From: a virus | Strand: one strand, 5' to 3' | DNA length: 30,021 bases | IMG/VR virus record: IMGVR_UViG_3300042892_001878 | Coordinates: 1 to 30,021 of that record | Shown: positions 10,572 to 19,285 of the stretch, piece after piece | Layout of the letters: each line of letters starts with the position of its first letter | Position numbering within the stretch: the first letter of the stretch is position 1 | Position numbers and translations under genes: made by a program | The notes under the pieces: generated by a model | The model's database searches: none | What the model was told of the DNA's origin: nothing | The model's input: the letters and a program-made list of their open reading frames with translations, nothing else

Positions 10572-12053
10572 TTAGAACGGAGTATCACTGGGTTTTTTGT
10601 ATTTGCGCCAATCACTAGGTGGTGTTCGCATACTAGCACTTTCGCCTTCATATCGACCGTCAACGTCTCGATCTGTTAGATCTGGTTTGACTTTTGTAGC
10701 ATCTAGATTTTCGTGGAAAGGATACGGTTCAGCTGTGGGCATCCTTCTTACTATAACTGTTCTGTCTACATCATCTTCGTTGGGTGCTGGAAGGTCTGGT
10801 AGACTGTGTGTCTTTAATCTTAACGCTTTTGTTGCTACTGGGCCGTTCATATGAATTTCTGCGGCAGTTTCTTTATAACTACCTGTTACATTTAAATCCA
10901 TGGTTCCGCCAACGGTAATTTTACCGTTAGTACCTACAATCACATTGTAGTTTGCACCAGTTTCAACTTGCATTTCTCCGTTTACTTTAAGGTTAAAATT
11001 ACGGCCAACTTCTAGATTAAAATCTCTATCAGCAACAAAATTAAAATCTTGTTTAGTTCTAATATTAATACTGTCCTCGGCATAGATGTCAATTTTACCG
11101 TCGCTGGTAAATTCAATCCAGGCTGTGCCCCTGCTGTTTCCGATATAAATCAAATCTTCAGAATTATGAAATAACAATTGATGTCCTGTTCTAGTCCTAA
11201 TTCTAAAATGTTCGTTGTAGGGAATATCTTTTAGTCCTTCGGGATTTTTTACATAGGTAGGAGCTCCGTCAGTGGGCTTTGTTTCTCTATAGTATCTGTC
11301 ATCACCGTCATCCATAACAAAATGTGTTCCTCCGAGTCTTTGAACCGGAACTGGTGTTGGTGTTGGACTTTCTCTATTTCCCAAAAACTTTTTCTTGCCA
11401 TTTCTATCTACAGGACCAGGACTGCTCATTCCAAACACCATGTTTGGCACATCTCGTCTTGACGTAGAAGTACTGGTTCCCCTTACTTCATCTCTAGTTA
11501 GTCCCTGAATTTTAAATCGTCTAGCAATAGGATGCACAGCTCTAGGTATTTTATCAATTTCTAAATTTTTGTCGCCTTCGTTGGCTTTTCTATTATGTTC
11601 AACCACAGGTAGCGGATGTTCCTCCTGCTGATAGTCTTCGTCTGTTTTATACGCAGTGGTTCCGCCAATAGCAGGGACCATGTGATTTTGAAATTTATCT
11701 TGAACATTTGCCACCCAATAGCCCTGATCTGGTTTTCCGTCTATGAAAAGCACAATGCCGGTTACGCCGGTGTCTGGAGGAACACCCCAGAATCCATAGC
11801 TCATCTGAGAATCATCTGCTGTGACATTTTGTCCAGTGAACTCAAAAGGTGTACATCCATAAAACGGGCTGGCATATTTTACAAAATAGGTTTGACTTTC
11901 ATTACCTATTTGATTTCCAGAGTCTCGAATAAGCACAACTTCAAGGCCGCCTTGAAACAACAGATCTGCATGCCCTATAATTTTAGCCAAATAAGGAGCA
12001 CCGGTAAGACTACCTTGTGAATTTTCTCGTTGGTCTTCTCTTTTTTCAATCAT
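10572..12053 (-). CDS. 5: Baseplate central spike protein, gp5-like, without visible lysozyme domain
   Basis: 493 residues. Residues about 15-115 look like the gp5/VgrG OB-fold (GAPYLAKIIGHADLLFQGGLEV, then YGFWGVPPDTGVTGIVLFID and GYWVANVQD). A linker of charged and Pro-rich sequence follows (PTPTPVPVQRLGGTHFVMDD). From about residue 290 there is a short-period repeat typical of the triple beta-helix needle: IDIYAEDSINIRTKQDFNF, NLEVGRNFNLKVNGEMQVE, GKITVGGTMDLNVTG. T4 gp5 carries a lysozyme domain of about 170 residues between these parts; here the linker shows nothing like it. The protein would form the membrane-piercing spike. It starts 1 nt after the stop of the upstream hub-like gene, so translation is coupled. 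Confidence 0.78.
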   Translation of the reverse strand: MIEKREDQRENSQGSLTGAPYLAKIIGHADLLFQGGLEVVLIRDSGNQIGNESQTYFVKYASPFYGCTPFEFTGQNVTADDSQMSYGFWGVPPDTGVTGIVLFIDGKPDQGYWVANVQDKFQNHMVPAIGGTTAYKTDEDYQQEEHPLPVVEHNRKANEGDKNLEIDKIPRAVHPIARRFKIQGLTRDEVRGTSTSTSRRDVPNMVFGMSSPGPVDRNGKKKFLGNRESPTPTPVPVQRLGGTHFVMDDGDDRYYRETKPTDGAPTYVKNPEGLKDIPYNEHFRIRTRTGHQLLFHNSEDLIYIGNSRGTAWIEFTSDGKIDIYAEDSINIRTKQDFNFVADRDFNLEVGRNFNLKVNGEMQVETGANYNVIVGTNGKITVGGTMDLNVTGSYKETAAEIHMNGPVATKALRLKTHSLPDLPAPNEDDVDRTVIVRRMPTAEPYPFHENLDATKVKPDLTDRDVDGRYEGESASMRTPPSDWRKYKKPSDTPF

Positions 12054-12054
12054 A

Positions 12055-13956
12055 TTATGCTCCCGGAGCGTTTATATATGTTCCGGTATCTCGTTCTGGT
12101 TTATCTGTTTTTGTTGGGAATACATCTCCACTGCCGCTTTGATCTTGAGCAGGTATCCTAAAACCTGCTATTACCTGTGTGAATAAATTGCCTTTAAATC
12201 TAGCTTCTGCTTTTGTAACCTTAAACAATCCACTAAACGGACTGGGACTTTGTCCTTCAGGAAAATAATAACCGCCGGGATCAGCAGCGGCCGCGCCTCC
12301 AGCATCTGGATCTGCAGGAGTTCTAAAATTTACCACCACCCAAATATCTGTGGCTTCGTGATTCATGGTTCCATTTTCAGTTACTTGATCGTCACTGTCA
12401 CTATGAAAATTACTGTATCCAACTTCAGGAAGGAAATAGGGATCGCCTAAAATTTCTAAATCTAGATTTATTTGATTTCCTACACTGTTAAGATAAGCCA
12501 TATAAAATTCATTGGCGATTTTTTGTTCGGTACTGGTTTGACCTGACCCGCCTTTGAACGGAATATTTCCCGTGGCCATATCAAATTTTGCAGAAGCAGC
12601 ACCTCCTCCTACCGATGGAGCTGAGGCTCCTTGTGCCTGTTTACTAGTCATTGTGGGGCTAGGTCTAGATGTGTTTGTAGAATTATTAGCAACACCCCCC
12701 GAGTCTTCAACCTTGTTAGGATCAATAGCTGTAAACAGCATATTTTTTATTTCAATGTTGAATTTAATGATATCTGTGTTTAGACCTGTGTATATATAGT
12801 TGTATTCTTTTTGTGCGGCACTTTTGCAGGCTGCTATTCCTTTACTTGTGGCTTCTGGCGATAGATAAGCACTGTGATGTATTTTATAAGGCTGCACTCT
12901 AAAAGTAATTTCTTTAGAAAAATCCTTAAGTTTGGGATCAAGATCTAATAGTTTTACATCAACGTTGGTTTTCCACCAAGTTACTCTACCTTGATCGTCA
13001 ATTAATGCTTCGTTGGTTGCTCGATCTCTAGCTTCTCTAGTGCTGAGAATCACCTGATCAATGATGTTTGTGATGCTGGTATCTTGACTAAATTGCAGAG
13101 ACTTTTCTTTAGGATTGATAGACATTTTTCCCCTAATAATTTTTCCGCTGGCTTCGTCGTAGATGTCTCCTGCACGTTTGGGTTTTTCAGTTCCGCCTTG
13201 GCTTTCTGGTGTAAATTCTAGATCATTACCGGGACTGCGGCCATAGGGATTATCTCCTACAAATTCTATATTGTACTTGTCCGGATAGGTTTTTTTCTGA
13301 TCTTTTACAAGTTGATCTTCTCTCTTGTTTAAAAAAGATACTAAACTAAACTCAGGATGATCTACTAGCACTTCGTTGCTGTTTTTGCCCACAAGTTTTA
13401 CGTCGTTAAAAACTTTGTTCATCTGCTGAGATAATGCCACATGATTGTAGGGGAAACATTCTACCTTGTAGGTGCTGCCTGCTTCATTGACTGTAAAATT
13501 TGCATTCATTAGTTTTACTAACCAATTAAATGGTCCTACAGTCATACTCTCTCCTGGTCCGGTCCATCCTACAAATTCCAATCTCAACACATAGGCAGCA
13601 TTATCAAGATAACTCTTGTATCCGGAATTCACCGCTGCTGCCTGACAGCTCTGAAGAAATAGTCCCATACTGTAAGGTTCAAATACTTCAAATTCAAGTT
13701 TTGACCAAGGTCCCGACCCTGTGCCATTGGTAGGAACTACAAAATTTGTTATCGAAAGATTGTCAATAAAATATTCAGGGGCACCGTAGGCTGTTTGTAC
13801 TCTTGCAGCACCATCTCGACCTGCACTTGATACAATGACATTTGGCAACTGACCGCTGCGATAAGATTGAGAATTTAGCTGAGCTGGACTAGCACAAGAA
13901 AACGTAAACAAACAATTGTATGAAACAAATTGTTCTAAGATATTAGGTAGTGCCAT
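12055..13956 (-). CDS. Virion structural protein, probable baseplate hub (gp27 position)
   Basis: 633 residues. The N-terminus (LEQFVSYNCLFTFSCASPAQLN, then VQTAYGAPEYFIDNLSI) and the segment WLVKLMNANFTVNEAGSTYKV resemble conserved structural proteins that lie between gp53 and gp5 in T4-like marine phages. A Ser/Thr/Gly-rich linker lies at about 430-470. The C-terminal part has DLEILGDPYFLPEVGY and FSGLFKVTKAEARFKGNLFTQ, a pattern seen in hub or LysM-type baseplate proteins that bind the spike. Because its partner gp5 follows immediately, a gp27-like hub role is likely, but I infer it from position. The start is 2 nt after the gp53 stop, with GGAAG as ribosome binding site inside the end of gp53. 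Confidence 0.65.
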   Translation of the reverse strand: MALPNILEQFVSYNCLFTFSCASPAQLNSQSYRSGQLPNVIVSSAGRDGAARVQTAYGAPEYFIDNLSITNFVVPTNGTGSGPWSKLEFEVFEPYSMGLFLQSCQAAAVNSGYKSYLDNAAYVLRLEFVGWTGPGESMTVGPFNWLVKLMNANFTVNEAGSTYKVECFPYNHVALSQQMNKVFNDVKLVGKNSNEVLVDHPEFSLVSFLNKREDQLVKDQKKTYPDKYNIEFVGDNPYGRSPGNDLEFTPESQGGTEKPKRAGDIYDEASGKIIRGKMSINPKEKSLQFSQDTSITNIIDQVILSTREARDRATNEALIDDQGRVTWWKTNVDVKLLDLDPKLKDFSKEITFRVQPYKIHHSAYLSPEATSKGIAACKSAAQKEYNYIYTGLNTDIIKFNIEIKNMLFTAIDPNKVEDSGGVANNSTNTSRPSPTMTSKQAQGASAPSVGGGAASAKFDMATGNIPFKGGSGQTSTEQKIANEFYMAYLNSVGNQINLDLEILGDPYFLPEVGYSNFHSDSDDQVTENGTMNHEATDIWVVVNFRTPADPDAGGAAAADPGGYYFPEGQSPSPFSGLFKVTKAEARFKGNLFTQVIAGFRIPAQDQSGSGDVFPTKTDKPERDTGTYINAPGA

Positions 13957-13958
13957 GA

Positions 13959-14270
13959 TTAACTTCCAGCAGTGGTTGATAACGCAGCATTAATATTGGC
14001 CTTAGCTGGACAGAAAATTGTAGTTCCGGGCGAAAAATCGTAGATAGGATCTTTTAGTATTGATCTGTTTCTTTGTGCAAATACCCACCACAATTTTGCA
14101 TCTTGATAAAGATCAAATGCCAATAGATCCGGACGATGCTTGTATTGATTTTCAATAACATATTTAAAATCATCATCAGAGATTGGAATCGTCCGTAGAG
14201 TCAGTAATTCCAAATACAGTGTATTTTGTTTGGTTATGTACCAAGGACTAGTTTTTTTATAAATTTCCAT
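13959..14270 (-). CDS. 53: Baseplate wedge protein gp53-like
   Basis: 103 residues, shorter than the 196 of T4 gp53. The block HRPDLLAFDLYQDAKLWWVF followed by AQRN and DPIYDFSPGTTIFCP (residues about 46-88) is the conserved gp53 signature: a tyrosine/tryptophan-rich patch and a LysM-like end. Gp53 clamps neighbouring baseplate wedges together. It starts 3 nt after the stop of the upstream tube-initiator-like gene, and its own stop lies 2 nt before the next start, so it is part of a tightly packed operon. Confidence 0.75.
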   Translation of the reverse strand: MEIYKKTSPWYITKQNTLYLELLTLRTIPISDDDFKYVIENQYKHRPDLLAFDLYQDAKLWWVFAQRNRSILKDPIYDFSPGTTIFCPAKANINAALSTTAGS

Positions 14271-14273
14271 ATA

Positions 14274-15299
14274 TTAGAAAGAAATGCTGCCGCCGTTATT
14301 AACATATGCGCTAAGATTAAATCCTCTTTGAGAACTTTTACTGTACACAGGCTGGCAAGTGATTTGTATAGTACTGAGTCTAGGCACGGATGCGCCTGCT
14401 GCAAGTATGTAGTGAACATCATCTTTAAAATCAACCTGAAAAGATTTTATCACCACAGGAATAAATCCTAATACTTCACCATATCCAGACAAGGTACAAA
14501 TTGGAGGAGGATTTCCTTGCGGAGAACTATTCCCAAAAAACATCTTAGTCAACCCACGACCTAGAGCAATTGTGCGCAGCCAATTAGCAGCATCTTCTTC
14601 AGTTTCAACTGGAAATTCTCCACTAATACTAATATCATCTGAAGTACTATTTTTATACACAGGATGAGGGAAATTTGCGTGGACTAGTTCTTGATTGTTG
14701 TAGTTTGCTTTATTTGATAGACTGAAAGAGGGTGTTGTTGGAAAAATAATTTGTCCGAACATTGAATCAATTTTTATACGCCAATCACCTTCGTTACTGG
14801 GATATACCTGCACTATCGAAGCTTCTTCGCCTAGTGCTAACGTGGCGGTGCTGGGAATATTTTTTGCTCTGGCAGCACTAATTAAATCAAGTCCTATATT
14901 TGCTAATGCAGCCGCTTGTTGTGCTGGTCCGCTTAACAATCCTGTGGCCAGTCCAGCAATACTGCCTCCTGATGCAATATTGTCAATGACGCTCTTTCCG
15001 GCTGTGGCAAAACTGCTGGCAGCATCTGACAGAGATGATAAACCGTTTTGTGCAAAATTTTGCACAGTTCCGGATAAATTACTAACACCAGATGAATTTA
15101 ATTTTCCAGTAATGCCATTTAAGTTGCTGCCAAATCCGCCACTAAGTCTATTTACAGTGGCATCTAAACTTTGTTTGGCAAGACTTGAATTAGGCATACT
15201 GAAATTGCCAGCAGACTGATTTGCAGCATTGGCCAGATTGCCTAGCTCACTGCCGATCTTTGAAGCAAGATTTTGTATTGGGTTTATAGATAATGACAT
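14274..15299 (-). CDS. Baseplate-to-tail-tube protein, gp48/gp54-like (tentative)
   Basis: 341 residues, comparable with T4 gp48 (364) and gp54 (320). Residues 1-150 are Ala/Ser/Gly/Asn-rich and helical-looking. Residues 155-341 hold the ordered part: SIVQVYPSNEGDWRIKID, ISGEFPVETEEDAANWLRTI, and PPPICTLSGYGEVLGFIPVV followed by IKSFQVDFKDDVHYI. This last block (a proline-rich turn, then SGYG, PVVI, DDVDY-like) recurs in tube-initiator or baseplate structural proteins of myophages. It is the first gene of the minus-strand baseplate operon, with an AATAAATA element 20 nt upstream and GGA as a weak ribosome binding site. Baseplate role is likely; the exact counterpart (gp48 or gp54) is uncertain. 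Confidence 0.55.
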   Translation of the reverse strand: MSLSINPIQNLASKIGSELGNLANAANQSAGNFSMPNSSLAKQSLDATVNRLSGGFGSNLNGITGKLNSSGVSNLSGTVQNFAQNGLSSLSDAASSFATAGKSVIDNIASGGSIAGLATGLLSGPAQQAAALANIGLDLISAARAKNIPSTATLALGEEASIVQVYPSNEGDWRIKIDSMFGQIIFPTTPSFSLSNKANYNNQELVHANFPHPVYKNSTSDDISISGEFPVETEEDAANWLRTIALGRGLTKMFFGNSSPQGNPPPICTLSGYGEVLGFIPVVIKSFQVDFKDDVHYILAAGASVPRLSTIQITCQPVYSKSSQRGFNLSAYVNNGGSISF

Positions 15300-15318
15300 A
15301 ATTAATATCCGTTTTGTC

Positions 15319-15326
15319 TATTTATT
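15319..15326 (-). promoter_or_regulatory. Late-promoter-like AATAAATA for the baseplate operon
   Basis: The 71-nt gap between the divergent baseplate operon and gp55 contains GAATAAATAG on the minus strand. With T4-type spacing transcription would start near 15312, leaving a 12-nt leader before the ATG at 15299. It is the only candidate promoter I see at the head of the baseplate operon. Confidence 0.5.
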
Positions 15327-15370
15327 CTTTATAAAATGTGCTATTATATTACTAAAAGGAATAACATTTA

Positions 15371-16228
15371 ATGACTATCATTGCTCAGCCTCCCAAGATC
15401 AAATACCTTACCAACAAGGATTTGCTCCGAGAAATACATCTTAGTAAAAATACCTACTGTAGTTTTACTCTGCCCGAATACAGCGAATACGATCTTATTG
15501 TTGTTAATCTTGCAAAAATCAATGTAAGAACCGTGGCAGAAGCCAAAAGAAATAGAGCTATAAAAATGGCAAAACAGGCTCACGAAGCAGCAGTGATTGC
15601 AGGTGGTAAGAAAATATCCATTAAAGAATTCGAAGTGGACTATCGCAAGGTACAAAAGCAAGATTTGGTATTTCGTGTAATGACCTTTGATCATATTCCG
15701 CTAGCGCCAGGTCGTAAAAAGACTTTGAAAAATACCGCAGACAGTCACGACAAGGTAAATTTTCCACCATTCCAACATTGGAAGTTTGATGACAACGATA
15801 ATTTAATCTGCGTGGGAAAAAGCCATTGGAAAGGTGGATTACTCGATGGCGAGTTCAACAAAGAACATGGACAAATGACTAACAATCTAGCTCGTATGTT
15901 TATTAAACTCTGTGAAAGATATGCCACTCGTGGCAATGTTAGAGGGTATACCTACAACGACGAAATGCGTGGGCAGGCCATCTTACAGCTTACTCAAATC
16001 GGCCTACAGTTCGATGAAAGTAAATCGGACAATCCTTTTGCCTACTATACTGCTGCTGTTACCAACAGTTTTGTTAGGATCATCAACATTGAAAAACGCA
16101 ATCAAAATATCCGAGATGATATTTTAGAAATGAATGGAATGAATCCAAGTTGGACTCGACAGAACAGCGGAAACGGAGTCAGCGGTGCAGTGAGTACTAG
16201 TTCAGTGGATGGTAGTGATTGGGATTGA
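15371..16228 (+). CDS. 55: Late-transcription sigma factor gp55, with long N-terminal extension
   Basis: 285 residues, against 185 in T4. The C-terminal half carries the gp55 signature: an acidic/aromatic helix region (NNLARMFIKLCERYATRGNV), then QAILQLTQIGLQFDESKSDN, PFAYYTAAVTNSFVRIIN and EKRNQNIRDDI, which correspond to the sigma region 2-like core that binds RNA polymerase and melts TATAAATA promoters. The N-terminal 100 residues are basic and have no T4 counterpart that I can recall. The C-terminal tail is Ser/Gly-rich and ends DGSDWD; I see no obvious hydrophobic sliding-clamp motif. ATG at 15371 is preceded by AAAGGA 10 nt upstream. The gene is divergent from the baseplate operon it would activate. 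Confidence 0.88.
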   Translation: MTIIAQPPKIKYLTNKDLLREIHLSKNTYCSFTLPEYSEYDLIVVNLAKINVRTVAEAKRNRAIKMAKQAHEAAVIAGGKKISIKEFEVDYRKVQKQDLVFRVMTFDHIPLAPGRKKTLKNTADSHDKVNFPPFQHWKFDDNDNLICVGKSHWKGGLLDGEFNKEHGQMTNNLARMFIKLCERYATRGNVRGYTYNDEMRGQAILQLTQIGLQFDESKSDNPFAYYTAAVTNSFVRIINIEKRNQNIRDDILEMNGMNPSWTRQNSGNGVSGAVSTSSVDGSDWD

Positions 16229-16254
16229 CCTAGTTGTTGTATATATGTTACAAT
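16225..16254 (+). promoter_or_regulatory. Possible sigma70-type promoter for gp47
   Basis: TTGACC (16225-16230), an 18-nt spacer, and TACAAT (16249-16254) preceded by TG at the extended -10 position. The -35 box overlaps the gp55 stop codon. Transcription would start near 16261, only about 9 nt before the gp47 ATG and inside its AAGGAGA ribosome binding site. The boxes are good but the leader would be nearly absent, so this may be a chance match. Confidence 0.35.
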
Positions 16255-16269
16255 AACTAAGGAGATTCT

Positions 16270-17280
16270 ATGAACCTATTTAAAAAAGTAGCTTGTTTTA
16301 CTGATATACATTTTGGACTAAAAGGTGGCAGTCGCACACATAATCAAGATTGCGAAGATTTTGTTTCTTGGTTTTGTGATACTGCAAAAGCACAAGGTTG
16401 CGAAACTGCAATCTTTCTAGGTGACTGGCATCATAATCGTAGCACTACAGATGTTAGTACTATGAACTATACTGTCAGCAACTTAGAAAAGTTAAGTCAA
16501 AGTTTTGAAAAAGTCTATTTCATTCTAGGCAATCACGACCTGTTCTACAAAGACAAGCGTGAAATTAACTCAGTAGAGTTTATGCGCCTGTTTCCTAATA
16601 TTATTCCAATTAGAGAAACACTAACTCTAGGCGATGTTACTATTATGCCTTGGCTAGTTGCTGACGAGTGGCGAGATATTCCTAATATCAAAAGCAGATA
16701 TATGTTCGGACATTTGGAATTGCCTAGCTTTTATATGAATGCCATGATACAGATGCCTGATCACGGCACAATTCAATCTGGACATTTTGTAAATCAGGAA
16801 TATGTGTTTACAGGGCACTTTCACAAACGTCAACACAGTAGAAATATTCATTACATTGGTAATGCTTTTCCGCACAACTATGCAGATGCAGGTGACGATG
16901 ATCGTGGTATGATGATGCTAGAGTGGGGGGGCTCACCTGAGTTTAAGTCTTGGCCCGGACAGCCTACCTTTAGAACATATAAACTGAGTCAAATTATTGA
17001 CAAGCCAGATCAATTGCTACGAGAACGTATGCACTGTCGTGTGACCATTGACTTGCCTCTCAGTTTTGAAGAAGCAAATTTCATCAAAGAAACATTTGTG
17101 CCCCAGTACAAACTGCGAGAGCTTATGTTGATTCCGGAAAAAGTTGAAGTTGATGCCAACTCAACACCCATCGATATTAATTTTGAAAGTGTAGATACCA
17201 TTGTGATGAATCAGATAAACGCCATTGACAGCGGTACCTTTGAAAAGAGTCTGCTGTTGGAGATATACAACGACCTATGA
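16270..17280 (+). CDS. 47: Recombination nuclease subunit gp47 (Mre11/SbcD family)
   Basis: 336 residues, as in T4 gp47 (339). All metallophosphoesterase motifs are in order: FTDIHFG (D12, H14), LGDWHH (D52, H54), LGNHD (N88, H89), GHLE in the middle, and TGHFH (H183, H185). With gp46 it forms the two-metal nuclease/ATPase complex that resects DNA ends for recombination-dependent replication; in T4 it also takes part in host DNA breakdown. The start has AAGGAGA 5 nt upstream. Its stop overlaps the gp46 start (ATGA), so the two subunits are made together. A run of seven G lies at 16925-16931. Confidence 0.95.
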   Translation: MNLFKKVACFTDIHFGLKGGSRTHNQDCEDFVSWFCDTAKAQGCETAIFLGDWHHNRSTTDVSTMNYTVSNLEKLSQSFEKVYFILGNHDLFYKDKREINSVEFMRLFPNIIPIRETLTLGDVTIMPWLVADEWRDIPNIKSRYMFGHLELPSFYMNAMIQMPDHGTIQSGHFVNQEYVFTGHFHKRQHSRNIHYIGNAFPHNYADAGDDDRGMMMLEWGGSPEFKSWPGQPTFRTYKLSQIIDKPDQLLRERMHCRVTIDLPLSFEEANFIKETFVPQYKLRELMLIPEKVEVDANSTPIDINFESVDTIVMNQINAIDSGTFEKSLLLEIYNDL

Positions 17281-19055
17281 TTAAGATTAAAAATTTAACC
17301 GTGCGCAATTTCATGAGTGTGGGCGCACAAACACAGGCTATTGATTTTGATCGCGGACAACTTACTTTGGTCTTAGGCGAAAACCTTGACCTAGGTGGCG
17401 ACGACAGTGGAGCTCGAAATGGCACAGGTAAAACTACTATTATCAACGGTCTCAGCTATGCCATCTACGGCAATGCACTGACAAACATCAAGAAAGATAA
17501 TCTTGTAAACAAAATCAACGGCAAAGGCATGTTGGTTACTATGAGTTTTGAAAAGGATGGAGTTGACTATCACATAGAAAGAGGTCGTAAGCCCAACGTT
17601 TTAAAGTTTACTGTTAATGGACGAGAACAAGAAAATCTAGATCAAGATGAAAGTCAAGGCGACAGTAGAGAAACACAAAAATCCATCGAAGATGTATTTG
17701 GTATGACTCATGACATGTTTAAACATCTTGTGGCCTTAAACACTTACACAGAACCGTTTCTGTCGATGAAGGCTGCGGATCAACGAGCCATCATTGAACA
17801 ACTACTAGGTATTACCTTGTTGAGTGAAAAAGCCGAGGCTCTTAAAGAATTAATCAAGATCAGCAAGGATTCTATAGTTACAGAAAATACCAAGATTGAA
17901 ACTATAAAAATATCTAACGATCGCATACAACAAAGCATAGAGTCACTAGAACGTAAACAAAAGATGTGGGAAGAGCAAAATGAAACCAGCATCACTAATC
18001 TTGCCAGAGCAATTGAAAAGCTTCTAGACATAGATATCGATCAAGAAATTGCCGCACATAGAGCATTAGATGTCTACAACACGAAACGTAAGGCTATCAA
18101 CGATCTCACTAGCTGGATCAAACGGTGCGAGCTAGACGAATCTAGAGAAATCAAAGAGATGGATAAACTTAAAGCAGACATTGCTAGTTTAGAAAATCAT
18201 ACCTGTTATAGTTGTGGACAAGGTTTTCACGATGACAAACAGGTAGCGTTATTAGAAAAGAAACGTAAAGATCTGCAAGAAACTGCCTTGCAGGCATTAG
18301 CAACTAATACACAATTGTTGGAACATACTGATGCTGTTAAAAAGTTAGGTGAACTAGGTGAAATGCCCGCAGTGATCTACGACAATCTAGAACAGGCGTT
18401 GAATCACAAAAATACACTCAGCGGATTCGAACGTGACATAGAGATCAAAGCAGGCGAAACCAATCCCTATCTTGAACAGATTGAAGAATTAAAACACACC
18501 GCAGTTCAGGTCATTGACTATGACAATCTTAATGAGATAATCAGAATCAAAGATCATCAAGAGTTTTTACACAAGTTGTTAACCAACAAAGACAGTTTTA
18601 TCCGTAAACGCATAATTGATCAAAACTTAGCCTATCTCAATCAACGATTGACCTATTATCTAGACAAGATTGGCCTGCCGCACACTGTAGAATTTCAAAA
18701 TGATCTCACTGTAATTATCACACAGTTGGGACAGGATCTAGACTTTGACAATCTCAGTAGGGGTGAACGTAACAGACTGATTCTATCCTTATCGTGGGCA
18801 TTCCGCGATGTGTGGGAAAACCTATACCAGGCTATTAATCTATTGTTTATTGACGAACTTGTGGATTCAGGTATGGATGCCAGCGGAGTTGAATCAAGTA
18901 TTGCTGTGCTCAAGAAGATGACTCGTGAACGCAACAAGAATGTTTTCCTAATCTCGCATAGAGATGATCTAACCAGTCGTGTTAATCACGTGCTCAAAGT
19001 TATCAAGGAGAACGGATTTACAAGTTACAGCAACGATGTGGAGATTGTTGCTTGA
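17277..19055 (+). CDS. 46: Recombination ATPase subunit gp46 (Rad50/SbcC family)
   Basis: 592 residues, near the 560 of T4 gp46. Walker A is GARNGTGKT (residues 45-53); the coiled-coil arms (about 170-300 and 330-420) flank a zinc hook CYSC (C310, C313); the ABC signature is LSRGE (493-497); Walker B is LLFIDE (522-527) and the H-loop histidine is H561 (ISHRDD). It binds and hydrolyses ATP to drive DNA end processing by gp47. It overlaps gp47 by 4 nt at the start and the next gene by TTGA at the end. Identification is firm. Confidence 0.95.
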   Translation: MIKIKNLTVRNFMSVGAQTQAIDFDRGQLTLVLGENLDLGGDDSGARNGTGKTTIINGLSYAIYGNALTNIKKDNLVNKINGKGMLVTMSFEKDGVDYHIERGRKPNVLKFTVNGREQENLDQDESQGDSRETQKSIEDVFGMTHDMFKHLVALNTYTEPFLSMKAADQRAIIEQLLGITLLSEKAEALKELIKISKDSIVTENTKIETIKISNDRIQQSIESLERKQKMWEEQNETSITNLARAIEKLLDIDIDQEIAAHRALDVYNTKRKAINDLTSWIKRCELDESREIKEMDKLKADIASLENHTCYSCGQGFHDDKQVALLEKKRKDLQETALQALATNTQLLEHTDAVKKLGELGEMPAVIYDNLEQALNHKNTLSGFERDIEIKAGETNPYLEQIEELKHTAVQVIDYDNLNEIIRIKDHQEFLHKLLTNKDSFIRKRIIDQNLAYLNQRLTYYLDKIGLPHTVEFQNDLTVIITQLGQDLDFDNLSRGERNRLILSLSWAFRDVWENLYQAINLLFIDELVDSGMDASGVESSIAVLKKMTRERNKNVFLISHRDDLTSRVNHVLKVIKENGFTSYSNDVEIVA

Positions 19056-19285
19056 CCACAGAAGCGCACGACAAAATGATCCAGGCCTTTCAGGAATATT
19101 TCAAATGGCAGGATCGTTTTGAATATAAAAATTCAGACGAAGCAGGCATTAAGGCAAGAAACGCACTATCAGAAATTAGAGATCAGGCAAGTATACGACG
19201 AGTAGAAATACAGGAAAAACGAGAAATACGAAAACAAGCCAGAAAAGGCATGGTAGGAAGGCCCCCTAAGATACATAAGGGATGA
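19052..19285 (+). CDS. Small conserved basic helical protein of T4-like phages, TTG start
   Basis: 77 residues, function unknown. The sequence is strongly helical and charged (AFQEYFKWQDRFEYKNSDEA, then KARNALSEIRDQASIRRVEI) with a very basic end (RKQARKGMVGRPPKIHKG). Similar small proteins next to gp46 occur in marine T4-like phages. TTG at 19052 is chosen because GGAG lies 8 nt upstream and TTGA overlaps the gp46 stop, giving translational coupling; the first ATG (19076) has no ribosome binding site. Its own stop overlaps the next gene's start by ATGA. The GRPPK sequence near the end resembles an AT-hook, so DNA binding is possible, but this is only a suggestion. Confidence 0.75.
   Translation: MTTEAHDKMIQAFQEYFKWQDRFEYKNSDEAGIKARNALSEIRDQASIRRVEIQEKREIRKQARKGMVGRPPKIHKG

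Noticed and set aside
15314-15347. Sigma70-type promoter for gp55 (TTGTCT with TATTAT)
   Set aside because: The spacing is 22 nt, too long; other pairings are worse.
16925-16931. Run of seven G in gp47 as a frameshift site
   Set aside because: The frame is intact on both sides and the other frames close soon; it is only a homopolymer.
19076-19285. ATG 19076 as start of the 77-residue protein
   Set aside because: No ribosome binding site, whereas TTG 19052 has GGAG at 8 nt and overlaps the gp46 stop.
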